Shown: one piece after another, positions 63,631 through 64,000 of the stretch
Layout: each line of letters starts with the position of its first letter
Position numbering within the stretch: the stretch's first letter is position 1
Virus record (IMG/VR): IMGVR_UViG_3300006802_000098
Span: 1-64,000 of that record
Origin: a virus
Length of the DNA stretch: 64,000 bases
Strand: one strand, 5' to 3'
Program-made: the position numbers and the translations under genes
The notes under the pieces: generated by a model
Database searches by the model: none
What the model was told of the DNA's origin: nothing
The model's input: only the letters and a program-made list of their open reading frames with translations

Positions 63631-64000
63631 TTATAAACTTGTTAAATTAGTCAAGGTTTGAATACGAATTGTATAATCTATTTGTATCAATCTGTTCAAA
63701 CTTTTTTGTACAGGATGAAAAATAACATGAGTAAGTAACTTACCTGTGTTTACTGTTCCAATCCAGCTTTTTAAACCTAGTTCATCAAATGTATATGTGT
63801 CATTAAAATTACTAGTATTATCAAATGCTTGCTGATCATTGGGTTCGCCATAATCTAACAAGCAACTTACAACAATATCAGTGTAAACTTGGCCGCTTAC
63901 ATGACTTACTGTTAGTTTGTTTCTGCCTGAATCTGTGTTTAGGCTTGAATTATTGTCTACTACTTTGTAGTAGGTTTGATTGTAAAGGCTAGCATTTTGA
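63631..64000 (-). CDS. C-terminal part of a putative virion protein, cut by window edge
   Basis: The frame is open from the right window edge (about 123 codons) to a stop at 63631, so the apparent start TTG at 63861 is not the real N-terminus. The visible part is rich in Asn, Thr, Ser and Val, with beta-strand periodicity (NKLTVSHVSGQVYTDIVV), as in phage fibre or baseplate proteins. It precedes the tail-fibre gene on the same strand. Specific identity unknown. Confidence 0.6.
   Translation of the reverse strand, partial: QNASLYNQTYYKVVDNNSSLNTDSGRNKLTVSHVSGQVYTDIVVSCLLDYGEPNDQQAFDNTSNFNDTYTFDELGLKSWIGTVNTGKLLTHVIFHPVQKSLNRLIQIDYTIRIQTLTNLTSL

Noticed and set aside
1-64000. tRNA genes, CRISPR arrays, insertion sequences, integrase
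   Set aside because: I looked for T-loop motifs with matching stems, spaced repeats, transposase/integrase motifs and terminal repeats and saw none that hold up; a tRNA scan program could still find a diverged case.

Overview
This window reads as part of a large, lytic, tailed phage of the T4 superfamily from a marine or other aquatic setting. That rests on a T4 gp43-like family B DNA polymerase, a gp45-like sliding clamp, a DsbA-like small DNA-binding protein, a T4-RNase-H-like 5'-3' exonuclease, ThyX, a dCMP deaminase, a tail-fibre protein with a G2-peptidase-like C-terminus, and very tight packing with ATGA/TAATG overlaps. The DNA is AT-rich by eye. I saw no tRNA, integrase, CRISPR array, insertion sequence or bacterial housekeeping operon. 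The host cannot be named; lipoproteins and an autotransporter point to a Gram-negative one, and many promoters look like ordinary sigma70 promoters. Both window edges cut through genes.

Layout. 1-3.7 kb (+): repeat-rich, peptidoglycan-binding and basic putative structural proteins. 4.1-5.7 kb (+): a three-gene ExbB/ExbD(MotA/MotB)-like membrane set. 5.7-10.8 kb (+): DsbA-like protein, DNA polymerase, a methyltransferase-like protein and the sliding clamp. 10.8-18.1 kb (+): two radical SAM proteins, small phage genes, then a sugar-nucleotide block (epimerase, UDP-sugar dehydrogenase, oxygenase, short aminotransferase). 18.2-22.4 kb (+): DpdA-like transglycosylase, glycosyltransferase, GTP cyclohydrolase I and eukaryotic-type phosphomannomutase. 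22.5-26 kb (+): an S8-protease lipoprotein autotransporter. 26-34 kb (+): acetyltransferase, cupin, phosphoribosyltransferase, oxygenase, QueD, QueE, phosphatase, exonuclease and small genes. 34-41.7 kb (+): MoxR ATPase, ParB-like and HNH proteins, three mini-genes, VWA/HExxH protein, dCMP deaminase and a glycosyltransferase-like protein. 41.6-61 kb (mostly -): ThyX plus a dense cluster of radical SAM enzymes, 2-oxoglutarate oxygenases, carbamoyltransferase, aminotransferase and glycosyltransferases. 61-64 kb (-): tail-fibre/structural genes.

How the genes may work together. FolE, QueD, QueE and DpdA form most of a 7-deazaguanine DNA-modification route; QueC is not in the window. The adjacent glycosyltransferase could be linked to it, but that is inference. 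The minus-strand cluster, between tail-fibre genes and nucleotide metabolism, holds five N-terminal-twitch radical SAM proteins, one B12-type radical SAM protein and accessory enzymes. With the two radical SAM genes at 10.8-12.5 kb and QueE, the window has nine radical SAM genes. This cluster, the ExbB/ExbD-like set and the autotransporter protease are the best candidates for undescribed biology.

Transcription. Several sigma70-type promoters (TTGAC-16/17-TATAAT-like, often preceded by ACGG) and a few T4-late-like TATAAATA/GATAAATA boxes can be placed, plus one clear rho-independent terminator near 38.0 kb.
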